The notes beneath the pieces are model-generated. The model saw only the letters and a program-made list of their open reading frames with translations, made no database searches and was not told the DNA's origin. This document shows, one piece after another, positions 58,240 through 64,000 of a stretch of 64,000 nt of DNA. The stretch spans positions 51,132,999-51,196,998 of the forward strand of contig OV277863.1 in NCBI GenBank assembly GCA_922989275.2, given 5' to 3'. The DNA comes from Gari tellinella. Taxonomy: Eukaryota; Mollusca; Bivalvia; Cardiida; Psammobiidae. Within the stretch, counting starts at the first letter, position 1; every line of letters begins with the position of its first letter. The translations under genes were made by a program, and so were the position numbers.

Positions 58240-58960
58240 ACCAGCAATGTTGTAGTTATCTGGAAATATTGCCTCCATTGCCAGACATGATATGCATGTC
58301 ATGTCCTGTGGCCTTGACATTTTACCCATGGCAAAAAGGGTTTAAAAGGAAACGATGTTTTTCTTTTGTAAACATGTGTGCCAAATTATTCTAAAAGTAT
58401 ATTCATAGATAAAACAAGAATCACAGACTGGACACAAACTTTGTAATAACAGAATCGTAACCAGTGACTTTGACCTTTGGTTTATGCACAAGGGAGTAAA
58501 ACGAGCCACATCGTTTTTCTCTGGAAAATATTTGTGCCAGGTTATTTTGAAAAACATGCACTGATAAAGTTTTACATATGAAACACACAATTTGTGACTA
58601 TGGAATCGTACACTGAGACATTGACCTTTGGCCAATGGACAAGGGAGATATACACAATAAAATGTGTCTTTGTCAGGTAAAAGGGTGTGGCAATTTGTTT
58701 TGCAATCCATTCAACGTTATAGAAATAACAGAATGGACAATAAATTTAAGACAACGTAATCGTATCCTGTGACCCTGACCATAGCAATGCATATTTGAGT
58801 TATCTTAATCCGACACGTTGCCTTTGTCTGGTGATCATTTGCACCGATGTATTTTGAAATTCATTGACCGATACGAAAGTTACAGACCGGACACGAAATG
58901 TGTGACAGACGGATGGTGGAAGAGAAGAACGGATGGTCAATGTGATTACTATAGGCCCGT
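58240..58960. repeat. Diverged tandem array O (about 145 bp units)
   Basis: Words GTGCCA.GTTATTTTGAAA, GACACAAA.TTTGTGA, CGTA..CTGTGA and TTGACCTTTGG...AAGGGAG recur four times. The minus-strand ORFs of 122 and 136 codons here follow the repeat and are not gene-like. Confidence 0.65.
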
Positions 58961-59304
58961 CTTCGGAGTGCATACACATAGTTAGGGCCAGATTATATGC
59001 AAAATATTTGCGTCTGATCTGTCCCTTTTCAATTGCATTGCTATTGCATTTAGTCTGTTTACATGGCAAATAGTTATATTTTTCCAATTGTATTATCTTT
59101 CTCAAAGAGTATTCTGCTAACATGTTTACATTGGTTAATGTCTGTGAATATCTGCTTAACCCTTCGTATATTGACGCTTCTTTGGAACAGCGTGGAATCG
59201 AATCAGACATATTTTACATTACGTTCTCATAGGTTCTGCTCAGTTTTATGAATAGATAATTGTAGGTACTTAACTCTATCGCTGCAAAGTATTTTCGTCT
59301 ACTT

Positions 59305-59470
59305 TAACCCTCTTACCGCCAAAATATCATCGTCATTGGTTGTGTCGTCTGCAATATTTTTAAGTCCGTTTTATGACTGTTTTGAACTAAAAAAATGTCT
59401 ATACGAGTTTCAAACAGTTTTGAACCCAATCACACGCCGCGTAGCCTCTTGGCGCCTTTGGCAGTGAAAT
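59305..59470. mobile_element. Family B MITE remnant
   Basis: TTAACCCTCTTACCGCCAAA at the left, then CAAACAGTTTTGAACCCAAT CACACGCCGCG; the second arm is gone and GGCAGTGAAAT marks the right end. Confidence 0.6.
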
Positions 59471-59605
59471 AATTATGAACAGTATATAACACAAAACGAA
59501 TCAAGCAAGTTTGATCTTGATTAAACGTCGAGTTAATCGGTGTCTGATCGGACCGAATGTGTTTGAAATTATCATCAAAGTTTTAAACGTACGTAAGTTT
59601 CACAC

Positions 59606-59836
59606 TTAACTCTTTACCCAATAACCATTTTATAACTTTGAATACAGGTGATCACTTAAAGCAGATTGAAAGTATATATTCTGCTTTACTTTCAGCCTGC
59701 TTCAAACTACCATCTGCTAGGCTATATAACATATTTGTTCTGGTAATTGTTCATGAGCGTATGAACTGGAATTATTTTCTTCAGTGGAGGAATAAATTAA
59801 ATACGCTAAAAGTCGTTTCTATGGGGGAAAGGGTTA
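59606..59836. mobile_element. Family C MITE with shortened hairpin
   Basis: TTAACTCTTTACCCAATAAC at the left, GGGGGAAAGGGTTAA at the right. The core 2 arms CTTAAAGCAGATTGAAAGTA and CTTTACTTTCAGCCTGCTT remain, but the GTGCCC tip is missing. Confidence 0.85.
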
Positions 59837-60063
59837 AGCATTAATCATTAATTTTGTTTGCGGAGGACAAATCGATCCTGTAATCGACAGTTCTATATAG
59901 GCAAGTGGCGAAACTGTGTTTACCTTTGTAAGAACATGATTGTGAATCCGCATTAGGCACCGCTACGCGGCATTTTCAAAGGATCCAAACTGTTGGATAT
60001 AATGATCCTATTTGGAAAATGAATTTTTTAGGGAAAGTAGATATATCGAACATTTTATTCTAA

Positions 60064-60421
60064 GAACATGCGCTCTCTCCATGCAACTGTCCTCTGAACA
60101 ACGATTTTCTTCCTTACTGCGACGCGTGCCGCTGTTCCCCGAAAAAGCAAATTATGTCCAACCTTTTCACGGTTGTAGTATCGTCTGCTTATAATTATCG
60201 ACTGTTGTTTTTCTCAAAGTCATATAATGGACATTTGACAGAACAACTATAATGACAAGTGACAAACAGCTTGAATCCAGATCAGACGCCGTGTTACGCT
60301 AGATCTGGATTCAAGCTGTTTGCAAATGTACGTCCATTTCCCTCCCTATGACAATTCCTTCCGAACAACTCACACAATCGCTGTATCTCATTTGGTGTTG
60401 TGGTAGAGAGTGTACACTGTA
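60064..60421. mobile_element. Family F MITE
   Basis: CATGCGCTCTCTCCATGCAA at the left, GTTGTGGTAGAGAGTGTACA CTGTA at the right. The hairpin CAAACAGCTTGAATCCAGAT ... GATCTGGATTCAAGCTGTTT has lost part of one arm near the tip. Confidence 0.8.
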
Positions 60422-61367
60422 CACCGGATTGCTTCTATGCTGTTACCCTTGTGTCCTCTGATCTCACTGTGCACTGTATAGCATATACAATATATTATTA
60501 AAACAACCCCAGTAAAAGATAGAAACTGGAATTTGAAATTTGAAATTTCAGGGATCAACGAGCTAAGCATATGATTCGCATAGACGTTTTTCAATAACGT
60601 TGATTTATGAACATTTCAACAATACTTCAGACTGAAAAAGTGAAGTAGTTGACAGAATGACAGTTTAATAGTTTTCAAGTAGTGCTTATATCTTCGGGGA
60701 ATCTATTTTAATTGAAAGTTATCATTCTACCAAATGTAAATAGAGACGACATATAAAAAAAATACCAAATGCTACTACAGTCCCGCTTAGAGACCAGTCC
60801 GAAATTAAGACCAACTCGAAATTATGAAACGAATACATTTAAAGCTCGCATTCTGATTGTCTACATGTATATCACATTTTGATTATAACTTGAGCCTAGA
60901 TTTTTATAAGCTATTTTGACTGATCTAATATTTCATTAACAATGACGCCCTATCTGAAAAAGGTAAACACTACAGACCAAGCTGAGAAAGTGAATAAACC
61001 ATATTCTGGTCAGGGTCGTTACTGTTAATGCTTGCACTCTTTAATCAGGATGTCATCATCCACATTTGAAACCAATCTGTAGACTAACATGGTTCAGGAA
61101 ACGATATACATGTAACATCTTCATATTAAAAAAGCAATTTAGCTCATTGAGTAATAGCATCTGCCTAAATATACCCGTAAGTCTTTCAAATTCCTGTTTA
61201 AGGTAAATGACCAGAAAATATCGATAAATATAACATCCTGTTTGGACTCTAATCAGACGCCTGGTTACTTAGCACCTGTATGTATCCAATTCGGGCCAAA
61301 CATGTTTGCAATGCAAGTGCATTCAGGATTTGAGGTGAGTTTGTGTACATTTTAATGTTATACATTG
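60422..61367. other. Spacer with decayed hairpin
   Basis: A worn core 1 hairpin lies at about 61240-61312 (CTGTTTGGACTCTAATCAGA). A G-type word (GAAATTTCAGGGATC) lies near 60540. No gene was recognised. Confidence 0.45.
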
Positions 61368-61617
61368 TACAGTGGAGAATCTGTTATTCTTTCCCGTTTA
61401 AACGCAAACGTACGCAAACGCAAATCACTAAAACGTAGAAAAGAACAACTTTTGGACAATTCTGATAATTCTTGTTTATCTTGGTGGCAAACAGTTTGGA
61501 GCCTGATCAGACGCCGGGTTACCCGGCGTCTGATCTGGCTCCAAACTGTTTGCACTGCAAATAATAGTTTTAGCGTAAACGCGTTTATTGGGAAAGAATA
61601 ACAGATTCTCCACTGTA
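61368..61617. mobile_element. Family A MITE (copy A11)
   Basis: A full-length 250-bp copy nearly identical to 30688-30937, which suggests recent activity of the family. Confidence 0.95.
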
Positions 61618-62348
61618 ATCAGTCAGACTGGACATAGACGACAGTTGTATTGATATACCAAGTAAATAAAAATCTATTTGTGCCAGACGAGTACTTGCGG
61701 AATCACCGCAATGCATGGCCTTTGAAGTTTTATCTTCTTAGCTTAAAATGGCAGATACGAAACAAGTTCGCCAGATTTAATACAGTGAAGACCTTTGACA
61801 AGTTAATAAGAAGGAATCGATCGTGAACTTGTCGTCAGGCTATCATGACACTATAGACCAACGCATTATATAATGTTTTTAAGTTTAAGTTGAATGTAGG
61901 CAAACCAGAAGATGAAAGCGGCTGCGAGAGCTTTCTGTATTGTCGTCCGTTTTGTTTAAATTCTGTATTATCTTGTTTGTTTAAAATTTGTTAAATTATT
62001 TCACTTTACACCATTAATATGTTTATAGTTGACTGTTTGGCAACCATCTTATTCATTCACTTAAGAAATTATTGGAAGAAAAACTAAACGATGTTTGCTG
62101 TATATTCAAAGGTATCTTAATTACAAACGGAACGGCAGGTGCGTATTGAATGATCCAATTTTGTAATTTACACAGGAAATCTTTTAGAGTTGTGTCATGT
62201 GTATTAACGTGTCCTTAACATACGTACATAAGTAGGGTGTATATTTGTTTCAGGTGTTGAACACAATTATAATTGTTTGGGACAGTCTGATATTCATTAT
62301 TATATGCATTGTTTTTCTGGAAATACCTTTGGAGTATGACACAATCGA
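61618..62348. other. Spacer without recognised features
   Basis: No repeat or gene was seen. Confidence 0.45.
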
Positions 62349-62455
62349 GGGCCTGTCTTACAAAACCGGTCGTAAGTCAAAAATTGTTAAATAGACTTAC
62401 ATCTAAATGCTGATTTCTCAATCTCATGTCTTTGGAATTGTCTTCCTGCAAGGTG
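62349..62455. mobile_element. Truncated family E MITE (left half)
   Basis: GGGCCTGTCTTACAAAACCG, GTCGTAAGTCAAAA and TCATGTCTTTGGAATTGTCT TCC follow the order of family E up to the central hairpin and then stop. Confidence 0.6.
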
Positions 62456-64000
62456 CGCTAAAATGGATTTGTAGGCCGTGAAAAAAACTAGATTTATTGA
62501 CAAACAAAGAGTGTAGACCAAACCAGTCGCCACATAAGACTATTTCCACGAGTTCTATACACTGATAAAAAAAAACTTGGATGTGTTCTGAACAATGGCA
62601 AACGGTGCAGACCCTGATCGGGCGCCGCGTCACATACGCCGCAGCTGATCTGATCATTCTCTCGTTCTGAGCATTCTCTGTTTTCATTTCAGTGAGTCTG
62701 GTTTTGTCATGGCACGGCCAAATTTATGAGTATGAAGTTAGGAGCGCTTCCAAATATATAAATAGATTTTATATATATTTGGAGACCACCCCAAATTTAA
62801 TTACATATTACGTTTTACATTTGCATTTACATTTCAATGTGGAAAGGTCCAATACGACATTATGCGAAATATGCAAATGTTCCCGGTACTGATGGATGTC
62901 TTTCCTCTTCGTTACGAACACATATCTTTATATGCTTAATTTTCTACTATGTCATTTACATTAATATTTATATCGTTGCTGCCATCGCGCCATTATTTTG
63001 ATAGGACTATTCAGAAACAAAGGATTGGCTGTGATTTTGAATAGGAAACAATATTCGTTATTTAAGTAAGAATTTCCTTAAAGACAAAAAACTGCCTGAT
63101 TACAACATCGAACAAGGATGCAATAAAAGTGCTTACATTCGTATGGATTCAATATTAATTGACATTAAAAGTGACAGAAATCATTTATGTAAAAACGATC
63201 ATTTAACTCCCTATTTAGAAGTTTTATCAAAGTATGAAATAGGCATCGGCTGTGTTTAAAGGCACGCTGGTAAAATAAACTATTGTTTTCTATATATAGA
63301 AAATATCAAACAAGATAAGTAGTTTACTCCTTTCTAAGTCAACAAATACATATATATGTAAAACATTTTTACCTGAACAAAGTCGGATAATGCAACTTCA
63401 AACAATGATCGTTCTGATTTACATGTATATTCATTGTTCGCCAAACCTTTTACTGAAGTCCACAAAAGCAAATATTTGCAAACAGTGTAGACTATCAGAC
63501 GCCTCAAAATACAGTGGCTGCTATGGGTCCTCTGTGTTTGTTATTTCATATGAAACTATCTGTTCTGTATGACAGACATTGCAGTTCCCTTGCTTATATG
63601 TTATGATATTTTCAAGCAAGAACATAGGCAAAGTTCATTGCCAATTCAAAGCATAAATTGTGTACAACAGAATAGCTGGAGGTCAACAATCACAGATGAT
63701 TTACATACTATGCATATAAGTCATTCATCCTACTTTGGACCGACAAACATTTTCGCTGTCAGGTTCTAAAACACTTGCTTTTGCAAACAGTTTTGATCCT
63801 GATCAGAAACGCGTGGATTTTTTTGACACTTAAATAAATGCATCCGTAAGCAAACTGCCAAACATCCTAAACTTTATAAATTCAAGCAGACTACACGTTT
63901 TCAGGAATACGATGTTTATTGAATGTGTCAGACGGGTTATGATACTGCCATTGAATGTGTTAACTTTAGTGTTATCAACAGCGAGACACTTATGTAGTTG
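62456..64000. other. AT-rich spacer to the window end
   Basis: Core 1 fragments occur near 62598 (CAAACGGTGCAGACCCTGAT), 63480 (CAAACAGTGTAGACTATCAG) and 63784 (CAAACAGTTTTGATCCTGAT). No gene was recognised. Confidence 0.5.

Noticed and set aside
58342..59210. Minus-strand ORFs of 122 and 136 codons
   Set aside because: The first lies wholly in the diverged tandem array and reflects its units. The second overlaps the array's end and has no domain.
12657..61617. A recurring peptide (VQTVWSQIRRRVTRRL) in many ORFs, as if a gene family
   Set aside because: It is the translation of the core 1 hairpin of family A MITEs and appears on both strands because the hairpin is palindromic.

Overview
This window looks like animal nuclear DNA, most probably from a bivalve or other mollusc. 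It is AT-rich, almost free of genes and packed with short palindromic transposons. It also carries a tRNA-derived SINE whose body resembles the Meta-SINE core known from molluscs, and diverged tandem repeats of a kind common in molluscan genomes. The species cannot be named from the sequence. There is no sign of bacterial operons, rRNA or an intact tRNA.

Only one gene is convincing: a complete single-exon coding sequence for a 470-residue rhodopsin-class GPCR at 32798-34210 (+), nearest in motifs to the vasopressin/CCAP/neuropeptide-S receptor group. A splice acceptor at 32773 and an in-frame stop just before the ATG indicate that any upstream exon is non-coding. The exon lies between two miniature transposons, one ending 25 bp before the acceptor and one starting about 50 bp after the stop codon.

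Layout. 1-2056: 42-bp minisatellite. 4181-4387: pogo-like MITE. 6255-12121: one H transposon split by two younger insertions (2.9 kb and 1.8 kb); an uninterrupted copy at 56285-57410 gives the pre-insertion sequence. 12657-31816: dispersed MITEs of several families, with a dense cluster at 17307-18416. 32499-34871: receptor locus. 34900-41624: mostly piggyBac-like MITEs. 41801-47400: long diverged tandem-repeat elements and arrays with datable insertions. 47680-51060: tRNA-like sequences, the SINE and a short duplicated segment. 51600-61617: more MITEs, the second H copy and a diverged tandem array. 61618-64000: little beyond decayed hairpins.

MITE families used below. TIRs starting TA-CAG (pogo/Tc1-mariner-like): A (TACAGTGGAGAATCTGTTAT), D (TACAGTAAAACCTCYCTATT), F (TACAGCGCTCCCTCTCTACA), N. 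TIRs starting TTAA-CYC (piggyBac-like target): B (TTAACCCCTTCACTGC), C (TTAACCCTTT), G (TTAACTCTTTCCTCC). E starts AGGGGCCCGTTTCATAAAAC. Superfamily names rest on termini and apparent target sites only. The main oddity is that the same central hairpins, core 1 (bounded CAAACAG/CTGTTTG, containing GATCAGACGCC or GATCAGAGGGC) and core 2 (bounded CTTAAAGCA/TGCTTTAAG), occur inside both TA-CAG and TTAA-CYC elements.
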